A program made the translations under genes and the position numbers. DNA of 33,527 bases from Streptomyces sp. Ru73 (lineage in GTDB: Bacteria > Actinomycetota > Actinomycetes > Streptomycetales > Streptomycetaceae). Below the pieces are notes generated by a model that worked only from the letters and a program-made list of their open reading frames with translations, had not been told where the DNA came from and made no database searches. Location: the NCBI RefSeq assembly GCF_002920575.1, contig NZ_PQSQ01000087.1:1-33527 (forward strand). Direction: 5' to 3'. This document shows, one piece after another, positions 1 through 7,819 of the stretch (position 1 is its first letter; every line of letters begins with the position of its first letter).

Positions 1-1395
1 CTGCGCCTGAGGCGCGGGCTGCGGCTGGGCGCCGGGCTCGCCCTGCTGACCGGGCTGGGCCTGGGGCTGGCCGGGGGGCGCGGACTGCTGTTGCGGGTAG
101 CCGTAGCCGGGCTGGCCCTGGGTGGGCTGGGGGTAGCCCGGTATCCGGGCTGCGGGCCGGGCGTACCGGGCGCGGCGCCGGGCTGGCCGCCCTGCTGGCC
201 CGGCTGCTGTGCCTGGGGGCGGGTGCGGCTGGGCACCGGGCTGCCCCTGCGGGGCCTGAGGCTGGCCGGGTGCGCCCTGCGGGCCCGCCTGCGGCGGCTG
301 CTGTCCGTGCGGCGGCTGGCCGTACGGCTGGGGCTGACCACCCTGCGCGGCGGGCTGTGCGGCACCCTGACCGGGCACCTGGCCGCCGTCCTGCCCGGGC
401 ATCGGCTGCTGCGGGTTCGGCTGCTGGGCCGGAGCCGGGTAGCCGTAACCGCCCTGCGCGCCCTGGTGCGGCACGGACGGCGCACCGGGCGGCGTGCCCG
501 GACCCTGCGCGGGGGGCTGGGCACCGCCCTGCTGCGGTCCCGGCGTGGCACCCGTGGCCGGCGGGAAGCCGTAACCGCCCTGGCCCGCGGCAGGCGCCTC
601 GCCCGCACCCTGCCCGGCGGCCGGCCAGGCCCCGGACGACGGCGCGGCGGACCCGCCGGGCCCGTTCTGCGCCTGCGGGTCGGCGGGCCGGAACTCCGGC
701 GGCAGCGGCGGCAACGACGGCGCGGGCCCCTGCGGCGGGGCCGGCGACCACGCGGCCGCAGCGGGCGCACCGTGCGGCGGCGTCTCGGGCGCCGCGTCCT
801 CGCTCAGCGGCTCGGGCTGCTCGACCACGGGCCCGGAGCCGGCCGCGGCCCCGGACGCACCCTGGCCACTCCCGGCACCGGCAGCACCGGCCCCGGCGGC
901 GTTCTCGTCGTCACCCGGGCCGTCCCCGGCGGCACGCTCGTCCGCCGACTCCTTCTTCTCCGGGCCCTGTGCGGCACCGCCGTTCGAGCCCCCGAAGCCC
1001 TCCGCCGCCGCACCGGCCGCGTCACCGGCCTTCTCACCCTCGGCGGCGTCACCGGCCGGGCTCCCCGCACCGGACGCGTCCGCCGCCCCGGCGGCATCGC
1101 CCGCCGGAGCCGTCGTCGAGGCGGGAGCCGGGTCAGCGGCCGGGGGCGGCGTCGTGATCTCCGGCGTCACCACCGGCGGGAACAGCGGCTCACCCGACGG
1201 CGGCGGAGGCGGCGGCACCGTACCGCTCGCCCCGGCCCCGGACCCGGAGCCCGCTCCCGTACCGGCGTTCTGCGTGTACCAAGCAGGCGGGGTGTAGTCG
1301 ATGGTGAACTCACCCGTCATTTCGGGATCCGCGTCGGACTGATCCTCGCCGGGGGTGATGCCGCCCGTGCGGATCTCGTCCCGATCGCTGCTCAC
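1..1395 (-). CDS. Pro/Gln/Gly-rich ESX-locus protein, N-terminal part only (runs off the left edge)
   Basis: The frame is open from a GTG at 1395 to base 1, so only the first 465 codons are visible. An AGGAGG at 1400-1405 lies 4 nt upstream of the start. The N-terminus is acidic and contains YTPPAWYTQN (about residues 33-42). It is followed by Pro, Ala/Gly and Glu-rich stretches, and then by a PQG/GQP low-complexity region with repeated GGYG(F/Y)P segments. No membrane segment is visible. Its place beside eccE recalls EspI-type proteins of mycobacterial ESX loci, which carry a Pro-rich N-terminus before a ParA/MinD-like ATPase. The ATPase domain would lie outside this window, so that assignment is inference. 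Between about 140 and 219 the Gln-rich reading moves to another frame and then returns, consistent with two compensating one-base indels (see findings). That the gene is real is secure; its function is not. Confidence 0.75.
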   Translation of the reverse strand, partial: MSSDRDEIRTGGITPGEDQSDADPEMTGEFTIDYTPPAWYTQNAGTGAGSGSGAGASGTVPPPPPPSGEPLFPPVVTPEITTPPPAADPAPASTTAPAGDAAGAADASGAGSPAGDAAEGEKAGDAAGAAAEGFGGSNGGAAQGPEKKESADERAAGDGPGDDENAAGAGAAGAGSGQGASGAAAGSGPVVEQPEPLSEDAAPETPPHGAPAAAAWSPAPPQGPAPSLPPLPPEFRPADPQAQNGPGGSAAPSSGAWPAAGQGAGEAPAAGQGGYGFPPATGATPGPQQGGAQPPAQGPGTPPGAPSVPHQGAQGGYGYPAPAQQPNPQQPMPGQDGGQVPGQGAAQPAAQGGQPQPYGQPPHGQQPPQAGPQGAPGQPQAPQGQPGAQPHPPPGTAAGPAGRPARRRARYARPAARIPGYPQPTQGQPGYGYPQQQSAPPGQPQAQPGQQGEPGAQPQPAPQAQ

Positions 1396-1953
1396 TACGC
1401 CTCCTGCTGTGGTCTGGTCCCTCTGAATCCCGCGACGCGACACCGTTCACGCGCATCGCTCACACACGTACGCCGAATCACCGGATCCCCCTGACACGCC
1501 GGGCGTTCCCGTGGGTTCCCCTGTCGCTCGACCCAAGCCTAAACGCCACGGCCGACAGCCCGGCAGGCCCGTCTTTGCCCGATACCTGTCTGTTGCCTCA
1601 GGTTACGCACGTCCCCCACGGCCCGTAGCCGCGAAGAAAAACAACGAGCCGCACCCCGGTGAATCACCGAGCTCAGCCCTCCCGCAGTCACCAATCACCC
1701 CAACTGCCCCAAGTGCCGCAACCCTCGCAACAGCCCCGAACACCCGCCAAGCGCCCCCAATGTGAGCCGGCGACGCCGCCCGAAGGCCCGGTACCGGGTC
1801 AGGCCCTGAGACAACACCCCACGCCCCAGGGCGGCGGCCGACAGTAGCCGACCTGCGGCCGGCAGCGGCTGACCCGCGGTCGATGGCGACCGCCCGGCAG
1901 CCGACGGCGGATCGTTGCCCGGCGACCGACGACCGCCACCAACAGCCCACCGG
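1396..1953. other. 558-bp intergenic region before the Pro/Gln-rich gene
   Basis: No credible gene is seen: the short ORFs lack ribosome-binding sites and have unnatural composition. Both flanking genes read leftward, so this stretch must hold the 3' end of the 237-residue gene's transcript and probably a promoter for the Pro/Gln-rich gene. A near-perfect dyad, CGGTGA-A-TCACCG, lies at 1657-1669. Half of it, GAATCACCG, recurs at 1475-1483. The part at 1640-1760 is strongly C/A-rich on the plus strand. I see no convincing -35/-10 pair and no T-tailed terminator. Confidence 0.4.
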
Positions 1954-2667
1954 TCAGTCCATCCGCCGGGGATCCCCGAGCAGCCCTCTCTCCGCCTCCG
2001 TCGGCTGGGTCATCACGTACTGCCGTGTCCGATCGTCACCGCACCACAGCGTGAGCCCGTCGCCGATCGACGGCAGCGCCTCGACATCCCGCTGCGACAG
2101 CCCGAGGATCCGCGCGGCGTGTGCGGCCTCGTCGGGGGAGATCCGCTGAAGGCCGACGAGGTGCGCGGCGTTCATCAGCCGCGGAGCCACCGGGCTCAGG
2201 TACGGCAGCAGCGTCAGCACCGACTGCCACGGGGCCGAGGACACCCGCCCGCGCGGCGGCCGCATGCCGCAGTCCCGCACGACCAGTACCGGGCTGCCGA
2301 CGGTCGCGCCCATCGGCGGCACCCGCCCCACGTCGTGCAGGGTCAGGCACTCCTGGCCGGCGCCCGCCGCGTGCGCCACGTTCGTCCACATCTGGGGCCG
2401 GCCCGTCTCGACCGCGACGCGCGCCCCCGTACCCGCGGCGCGCAGCGCGAGCGCCTGGGCCGTCCACAGCCCGCCGATCAGCAGCACGTCGAAGGGGGAG
2501 GGGTGGTACAGGCCCAGTACGGCCGGACGGTTCTCCGCGTCATGACCCACCGTCAGACCGTCGTCCCCGAGCGGCAGCGTCAGCGCGCCGAGGTGGTCGA
2601 CCGGCAGTACGTGCCGTTCCCGGCGCGGTCCGTACAGGCCCCGCAGGGCCGAGGTCGCCGAAGCCAT
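1954..2667 (-). CDS. Conserved ESX-associated protein next to EccE, function unknown (237 aa)
   Basis: The product is 237 residues. The ATG at 2667 shares its A with the TGA of eccE (TGATG), a one-base overlap typical of translational coupling, and this decides the start over longer upstream options. The protein has no predicted signal peptide or membrane segment. It has short hydrophobic stretches such as FDVLLIGGLW (residues about 60-69) and SPVLVVRDCG, plus a GRPQMW segment, so it looks like a soluble alpha/beta domain. I do not recognise an enzyme motif. The tight coupling to eccE suggests a cytosolic partner, or a detached domain, of the EccE part of the ESX machine. Confidence 0.75.
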   Translation of the reverse strand: MASATSALRGLYGPRRERHVLPVDHLGALTLPLGDDGLTVGHDAENRPAVLGLYHPSPFDVLLIGGLWTAQALALRAAGTGARVAVETGRPQMWTNVAHAAGAGQECLTLHDVGRVPPMGATVGSPVLVVRDCGMRPPRGRVSSAPWQSVLTLLPYLSPVAPRLMNAAHLVGLQRISPDEAAHAARILGLSQRDVEALPSIGDGLTLWCGDDRTRQYVMTQPTEAERGLLGDPRRMD

Positions 2668-4016
2668 CAGCGCGCACCTCCCAGCGGCAGCGTCGCCACC
2701 GCACCGGGCAGCTGCTCCCGGTCCAGCCGGACCAGGCCCAGCTTCGCCGCGCGTGCGGCCGACTCCAACTGCCGCCGGGCACGCGAGAGTTCGGCGTCCG
2801 AACGGCCGGTGAGCCGTACATGCCCGCTGATCCCGGCCGCCCCGTTCCGGTCGCCGGCCGTCACGGTCAGGCTGAACGTCGAGGCCAGTGTCGGTACCGA
2901 CGTCAGCGCCGACACCAGGCGGGGGAGCGGCGTGGCCGAACGGCCCAACTCGGGCCAGCGGCCCACCCCGTACGTCGTGTGCAGCCGGTCGTCGCACTTC
3001 CAGACCCGCGTCGTCTCCTGCGTACGCCGGGCCGGCGCGGCGTCGGGCAGCCCGGCCCGCGCGGTCGCCACCGGGTTGGCGCAGGTGGAGGTCGCCAGCG
3101 CCGCTATCAGCTCCTGCTCGTCCAGGACGGTGGTCAGGAAGCCGGCCCCCGTGAGCCGGCTCGCCAGATGATCGGTCGCACGCGTCAGACAGCGCTGCGC
3201 ACCCGTCAGTCCGCCGCCGCGCGCCTCGACCGCCTCCCGGCACAGCTCGGGGTCGAACTTCAGCGCCACCCACATCAGCCGCAGCGCGGGCGCCCCGGTC
3301 TGCTGCTGGAGGGGGAGGTAGCTCTGCCGGGCCATCGCGTGCTCGGGCAGATGCGGCGCGGGAGCGGGCTGCACGTGCTGCACGACCTGCACGGACTCCA
3401 GCTTGATGCCGTCCACGTCCAGCGCGTCGTGCAGCAGCGTCAGCGGCAGCGCCCGCGCACCGCCCGACGGCCGCAGCGCACTGCCCTTGGCCTCGACCCG
3501 TACCACGGCCGTCAGGAACGTCCCGTCCCCGGCCATACCGACCGTCCGCCGGTCCCGGTCCAGATACCCGTACGTCCGCAGCCCCGGCACCGCCTCGGCG
3601 GCCGGCGCCAGACTCGGATCCACCCCGGCCCCCAGCGGCGCGGCAGCGCTCTTCCGCGCCCGCAACGCAAGCACGGTCGCCAGCCAGTCCCGCACCGACA
3701 ACCGCCGCCGACGCAACACCGCGAGCAGCACCAGCGCCACGGCCACCACAATGCCCGGCACCAACAGCAACATGTCCACCGCAGCGGCCACCAGAACCAC
3801 CGCCAGCGCCACCTCGATCAACACGAGCTGCTGGAGCTGGATGGGGCCTATGCGGTTGGTGCGGTGTTCGGTCCGCACGACCGTCGACGCGGGGGCGACG
3901 GGGCGGGCGTTGGAGGAGGCGGGCGTACCCCGGCCGGCTGCGCGGCGCCCGCGGTCGCGGTGTGAGCGATCACCGCGGCGATCCGCTGAGGGGTGAACCC
4001 GTGTCGCCGTTCCCAT
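2667..4016 (-). CDS. eccE: Type VII secretion membrane protein EccE
   Basis: The product is 449 residues. A basic, disordered N-terminus of about 60 residues is followed by two adjacent membrane helices, about residues 62-82 and 84-101, separated only by a short turn. After them comes a cytosolic domain of about 340 residues. This layout, and the position divergent from eccB, match EccE, the peripheral subunit of the ESX membrane complex with EccB, EccC and EccD. The start used is the ATG at 4016, with an AGGGGG about 10 nt upstream. An internal GTG just before the RTEHRTNRIGP segment is a possible later start, because the first 45 residues are poorly ordered. The stop overlaps the start of the following gene by one base, so the two are surely cotranscribed. 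Confidence 0.85.
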   Translation of the reverse strand: MGTATRVHPSADRRGDRSHRDRGRRAAGRGTPASSNARPVAPASTVVRTEHRTNRIGPIQLQQLVLIEVALAVVLVAAAVDMLLLVPGIVVAVALVLLAVLRRRRLSVRDWLATVLALRARKSAAAPLGAGVDPSLAPAAEAVPGLRTYGYLDRDRRTVGMAGDGTFLTAVVRVEAKGSALRPSGGARALPLTLLHDALDVDGIKLESVQVVQHVQPAPAPHLPEHAMARQSYLPLQQQTGAPALRLMWVALKFDPELCREAVEARGGGLTGAQRCLTRATDHLASRLTGAGFLTTVLDEQELIAALATSTCANPVATARAGLPDAAPARRTQETTRVWKCDDRLHTTYGVGRWPELGRSATPLPRLVSALTSVPTLASTFSLTVTAGDRNGAAGISGHVRLTGRSDAELSRARRQLESAARAAKLGLVRLDREQLPGAVATLPLGGAR

Positions 4017-4319
4017 CCCCCGGAAGCCCCCTAGTGTCCGCGTTCGTCCCTTGCGCAGAAGGGCCGTGAATCAGGGCGACCACCCTACTACTCGAGCAGC
4101 ACTCCGAGATCACCCGTCACTGCCGTCCCATCTGGGCGAGTTGGCCGTGTGTGTACCGCGGAACGACTCCCCGTGGTGTCAACTCCGCGCTTCGGAGAAC
4201 GGCCCCCATGGGCGCGTACGCGCCATGATTCGGCATAGTGGGTTCCCCTCGGTGTCACGCGTCGCATCGAGTGGGGCACACAACGGGGCAGTTGGCGCAG
4301 TGGGGAGAAACAGGCGGAC
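4017..4319. promoter_or_regulatory. Divergent eccE/eccB regulatory region
   Basis: This is a 303-bp gene-free region between divergent eccE and eccB, so it must hold promoters for both arms. On the minus strand a good Streptomyces-type -10 hexamer, TAGGGT, lies at 4087-4082, but no clear -35 stands 16-18 nt before it. On the plus strand a -10-like CATAGT lies at 4234-4239, about 80 bp before eccB. Just upstream of it is a perfect 14-bp palindrome at 4211-4224, listed separately. No ORF here has a plausible ribosome-binding site and composition. Confidence 0.4.
4211..4224. promoter_or_regulatory. Perfect 14-bp palindrome GGCGCGTACGCGCC, candidate operator
   Basis: GGCGCGTACGCGCC reads identically on both strands. 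It lies about where the -35 of the proposed eccB promoter (-10 CATAGT, 4234-4239) should be, so a protein bound here could control eccB and perhaps eccE. GC-rich palindromes arise more easily in such genomes, so function is inference. Confidence 0.35.
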
Positions 4320-5840
4320 ATGGCATCACGGCGGGACGAGCTCAACGCCTACACCTTTGCGAAAAGGCGGCTGGTCGCGTCGTTTCTCCAGCCGTCACCC
4401 AGCGGCACGGAGGAAGGTGCGCCGCGTCCGCTGCAGGCCGTCCTTCCCGGGGTGATCACCGCCGCGGTGCTCGTCGCGGGCTTCGGGGCCTGGGGGATGT
4501 TCAAGCCCACGGCGCCGCAGGGCTGGGACGATCCCGCCACGAAGGTCATCGTCGGCAGCGACTCGACCACGCGGTACGTCGTGCTGGAGACCGACAAGCA
4601 CAAGATGCTCCACCCCGTACTCAATCTCGCCTCCGCGAGACTGCTGCTCAAGACGGACGACTTCCAGGTCGTCAACGTCGACGACAAGGTCCTCGACGAC
4701 GGCAAGATCCCGCGCGGCCCGACGCTGGGCATTCCTTACGCGCCGGACCGGCTGCCCACCTCCGACGAGGCGAAGAAGGCGAAGCGCTGGGCCGTCTGCG
4801 AGCAGCAGGGACAGGGCAGCCGCGACGTGCAGAAGGCCACGTTCGTCTTCGCCGACCGGGAGGCGAAGGAGGTCGAAGGGGCGGAGCGGCTGCACGGCGG
4901 TGACGTGATGTACGTCGAGGGGCCGGGCCACAAGCTGTACCTGGTGGACAGGTCGGGCACGAAGTACGCACTCGAACCTGACGACGGCCTCCTGCGGACC
5001 GTGGCAACAAGGGGCAAGCCCCAACGGGTGAGCAACGAGTGGCTCGCCACGCTCAAGACCGGCGACGACATCCACTTCCCCACGGTGACGGGTGCCGGTA
5101 CGCCCGCGAATGTGCCCGGGGACCTGGACGACGACACCAAGAGGGTCGGCATGGTGCTGAAGGCCCCCGAGTCGGGCAGCGGCGAATGGCACCACTACGT
5201 CGTGCTCAAGGACCGCGTCGCGCCGATCTCGGACTTCATGGCGCAGCTGCTGCTCGCCGGCGAGACCGAGCTGGGCCAGCACAACGTCGCCAAACAGGTG
5301 AGTGCGGGGGCCTTCACCAGCAGCGGTGCCGAGTTCGGGGGTGACCTCAGGTGGCCCGACAAGTTCACCAAGCGGGTCAACTACTCGGACGGCACGCACG
5401 GCGGCCGCGACACGGTCTGCAACGTGCTGCGCAAGGTCGACGGCAAGAACAACACCACGCTCAGCACCTGGGCGGGCACCAGCTACCCGCACAAGATCGC
5501 GGACGCGACGGCGAGCACGTACGTCACCCCCGGCTCCGGGCTGCTCTTCCGGCAGGTCCAGGGGCACCAGACCAAGTCCGGTCTGGTCTTCCTGCTCACC
5601 GACTCCGGGCTGCGGTACGGCGTGCAGAGCAACAGCGACAGTGGTACCGGCAAGTCCAGGATCGGCTCGGACGGCAAGAAGAGCGCGGCGAAGACGCAGG
5701 AGCAGCAGGTACTGCAGACGCAGAAGCGCCTGGGCTACGAGGGCGTCACGCCGGTACCGGTGCCGGCGGCCTGGTCGCAGTTCCTCTCGACGGGGCCGCG
5801 GCTGGACGTCAACAGCGCCAGCCAGCCGCAGGGTTCGTAG
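4320..5840 (+). CDS. eccB: Type VII secretion protein EccB
   Basis: The product is 506 residues, the usual EccB length. The N-terminus is a short cytosolic segment beginning MASRRDELNAYTFAKRR, a signature of EccB. One membrane helix follows at about residues 41-60, then a large extracytoplasmic domain. Two cysteines, C160 (AVCEQQ) and C367 (TVCNVL), fit the disulfide expected in EccB periplasmic domains. EccB is a core subunit of the ESX membrane complex with EccC, EccD and EccE. The ATG at 4320 follows a GGGGAG at 4302-4307 and an AGGCGG at 4312-4317. It starts the plus-strand series and is followed after 28 bp by the mycosin gene, as in many ESX loci. Confidence 0.95.
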   Translation: MASRRDELNAYTFAKRRLVASFLQPSPSGTEEGAPRPLQAVLPGVITAAVLVAGFGAWGMFKPTAPQGWDDPATKVIVGSDSTTRYVVLETDKHKMLHPVLNLASARLLLKTDDFQVVNVDDKVLDDGKIPRGPTLGIPYAPDRLPTSDEAKKAKRWAVCEQQGQGSRDVQKATFVFADREAKEVEGAERLHGGDVMYVEGPGHKLYLVDRSGTKYALEPDDGLLRTVATRGKPQRVSNEWLATLKTGDDIHFPTVTGAGTPANVPGDLDDDTKRVGMVLKAPESGSGEWHHYVVLKDRVAPISDFMAQLLLAGETELGQHNVAKQVSAGAFTSSGAEFGGDLRWPDKFTKRVNYSDGTHGGRDTVCNVLRKVDGKNNTTLSTWAGTSYPHKIADATASTYVTPGSGLLFRQVQGHQTKSGLVFLLTDSGLRYGVQSNSDSGTGKSRIGSDGKKSAAKTQEQQVLQTQKRLGYEGVTPVPVPAAWSQFLSTGPRLDVNSASQPQGS

Positions 5841-5868
5841 GGCCACGAGGCGGAGGAGACAGACACCC

Positions 5869-7113
5869 ATGCCCCGACAGGCCCGTCCGACGCGCTGGCT
5901 GACCGTACTGGCGGCCACCGCCCTGACCACCGCGGGCACCGCGCTCGCTGCGCCCGCCGCGAGCGCCGCGGACAGTACCCAGTGCACCTTTCCCTCCAAG
6001 GCGAAGATCAAGGGCCTTCCCTGGTCCCTGCAGCGCGTCCAGCTCGATCAGCTCTGGTCGGTGACCAAGGGCGCAGGGGAGCGGATCGCCGTGATCGACA
6101 CCGGCGTCGACAACACCAACAAGCAGCTCAGAGGTGCCGTCGACACGACCAGGGGCGCGAACGTCCTGCCGAAGAAACTCAAGAAGGACCAGTACGGGGA
6201 GGTCTCCCCGCGCGGCAAGGCGAACGGCACCACGGACACCGTCGGACACGGGACCAAGGTCGCCGGCATCATCGCCGCCCGGCCGAGCGAGGAGAACCAG
6301 TTCGTCGGCATCGCCCCCGAGGCCACGATCATCCCGATCAAGCAGAACGACGACAAGGGCAGCGGCACCGCACAGGACCTCGCCCGCGCCATCCAACACG
6401 CGGTCAAGGTGGGCGCCGACGTCATCAACATCTCGCAGGACACGGAGGAGGCGCTGCCCGACGACAACGTCCTCCACGACGCCGTCAACGAGGCGCTGCG
6501 CCGCGACATCGTGGTCGTCGCCTCGGCGGGCAACGACGGCCTCGGCGGTAACGTCAAGGAGACGTACCCCGCCGCCTACGACGGAGTCCTGGCCGTCGCG
6601 GCCTCCGACCGCAACAACGAGCGGGCCGTCTTCTCCCAGTCGGGGGACTTCGTCGGGGTCGCGGCCCCCGGCGTGGACATGGTCTCCACGGTTCCCAAGG
6701 GCGGCCTGTGCGTGGACAACGGGACCAGCTTCTCCGCGCCGTACGTCGCCGGCGTCGCCGCGCTGGTGCGGGCGGCCCACAAGGACTGGGGCCGACAACG
6801 CGTGGTGACCCAGATCGAGCAGACCGCGGAGCGCTCCATCCCGGGCCGGGACGACCACGTCGGCTGGGGCGTCGTCGACCCGGTGCGCGCGGTGACGGAG
6901 GAGGGCGGCCCGGTCGACCACCCCGTCGCGCAGGGCGGTGTCAGCAAGGGCGCCGTACCGGACGTGCCACCGCTCCCGGAGGGTGAGACCCCGCAGCAGC
7001 GCGACGAACGCCTCGGCACGTACGCGGTCGTGGGCGGAGGGCTGCTGGTGGCCGTCATCGCCGGGTCCTCACTCGTCTACCGGGACTGGCGCCGGCGTCG
7101 CCCGGTCGGGTGA
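5869..7113 (+). CDS. mycP: Mycosin (type VII secretion subtilisin-like serine protease), first copy
   Basis: The product is 414 residues. A Sec signal peptide ends around ALAAPAASA (residue 33). A subtilase domain follows with an intact triad: D77 in AVIDTGVD, H127 in GHGTKVAGI and S287 in GTSFSAPYVAG, with oxyanion N222 in SAGNDG. A single C-terminal helix (about 386-403) and a basic RDWRRRR tail would anchor the protease on the outer face of the membrane. Cys39 and Cys281 could pair and hold the N-terminal segment near the active site. ESX mycosins stabilise the membrane complex and process some substrates. The ATG at 5869 has GGAGGAG at 5852-5858. The longer upstream reading is rejected because it overlaps eccB and lacks a signal peptide. 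A small hairpin (7094-7117) spans the stop codon. Confidence 0.93.
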   Translation: MPRQARPTRWLTVLAATALTTAGTALAAPAASAADSTQCTFPSKAKIKGLPWSLQRVQLDQLWSVTKGAGERIAVIDTGVDNTNKQLRGAVDTTRGANVLPKKLKKDQYGEVSPRGKANGTTDTVGHGTKVAGIIAARPSEENQFVGIAPEATIIPIKQNDDKGSGTAQDLARAIQHAVKVGADVINISQDTEEALPDDNVLHDAVNEALRRDIVVVASAGNDGLGGNVKETYPAAYDGVLAVAASDRNNERAVFSQSGDFVGVAAPGVDMVSTVPKGGLCVDNGTSFSAPYVAGVAALVRAAHKDWGRQRVVTQIEQTAERSIPGRDDHVGWGVVDPVRAVTEEGGPVDHPVAQGGVSKGAVPDVPPLPEGETPQQRDERLGTYAVVGGGLLVAVIAGSSLVYRDWRRRRPVG

Positions 7114-7194
7114 CGCCCCCACCTACTCATCACACGATCGTGACAATGTGGAGTCCGCGGGGCGACCGGGGTGTCAGTGGCGGATGAGACGCTG

Positions 7195-7277
7195 TTCACC
7201 AGTGAAGAAGAGCGCCGGACGGGCCAACTGGCGCTGTGCGATACGCGACTGTGCCGACCGACCGAATTAGCTAATGT
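7195..7277 (+). promoter_or_regulatory. Probable promoter/operator region upstream of the 155-residue ESX gene
   Basis: The 220-bp gap after the first mycosin holds three small dyads: CACGATCGTG (7133-7142), TTCAC-CA-GTGAA (7195-7206) and the AT-rich ATTAGCTAAT (7266-7275). The last overlaps a -10-like TAATGT (7272-7277), about 57 bp before the GTG at 7334. No good -35 is seen. An AT-rich island in such GC-rich DNA suggests a promoter, so the genes from 7334 on may be transcribed independently of eccB-mycP. Confidence 0.35.
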
Positions 7278-7333
7278 TGCATCAGACGCCTCACGCGTCG
7301 CGAAGAACGTAACGGGGGAAGGGGGAGAGGACC

Positions 7334-7801
7334 GTGGGGGTTCCGGAATCGGAGCTCGGAGGCGCACCTCAACCGATGTCCGCGGCGGGACAGGACGCGC
7401 GGTCGCACGTCAGGCTCGGACCGGGTGAGCTGCGCTCCCTCAAGAGGAAGGTGGACGCGGCGCTGCGGAAGCTCGAGTCGTCCTCGGGATCGAAGGAAAA
7501 GCTCAGCCAGCAGATCATCCCCAGCGCCTCGTTCGGCGCGAGCTCCTTCGGCGAAGCCGCGGACCTCAGCCGCATGTACGAGCGGGTGCACACGCACCTG
7601 ACGAACCTCTCGCAGACGCTCGGCGACCAGATCGAGGCGATGGGCATCGCCGTCCTCGGCACGCAGCACGGCTTCGAGAAGATCGACGACGACCAGCGGC
7701 GACGCTTCTACGAGATCCAGACGCGGACGCAGGAGTGGTACGACGAGCACCACGCGAAGCCGCGCGACAAGCGCGACGACCGCAAGCACACCGAGCTGTG
7801 A
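7334..7801 (+). CDS. Small helical ESX-associated protein (155 aa), possible secretion partner of the next gene
   Basis: The product is 155 residues. The GTG at 7334 follows a purine-rich GGGGGAGAGG at 7321-7330. A later ATG at 7376 lacks an equally good site. The protein is charged and almost wholly helical in appearance. Residues about 25-50 (RSLKRKVDAALRKLESS) and 75-130 could form a helical hairpin like WXG100 or PE proteins. No WxG motif, signal peptide or membrane segment is present. The C-terminus is very hydrophilic (KPRDKRDDRKH). It is followed after 18 bp by a 569-residue gene with a WXG-like head. That small+large arrangement resembles PE/PPE or EspB-type cargo gene pairs, an analogy only. 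The family is not recognised with certainty. Confidence 0.75.
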   Translation: MGVPESELGGAPQPMSAAGQDARSHVRLGPGELRSLKRKVDAALRKLESSSGSKEKLSQQIIPSASFGASSFGEAADLSRMYERVHTHLTNLSQTLGDQIEAMGIAVLGTQHGFEKIDDDQRRRFYEIQTRTQEWYDEHHAKPRDKRDDRKHTEL

Positions 7802-7819
7802 CCGGGAGGGGGACAGAAG

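Noticed and set aside
91..1494. 467-residue plus-strand ORF opposite the Pro/Gln-rich gene
   Set aside because: It arises because a stop-free Pro/Gly/Gln repeat is also open on the complement. It is Arg/Leu/Gly-rich and has no SD.
1511..1765. 84-residue plus-strand ORF in the left intergenic gap
   Set aside because: No SD, no hydrophobic core, and a composition that follows the C/A-rich DNA strand.
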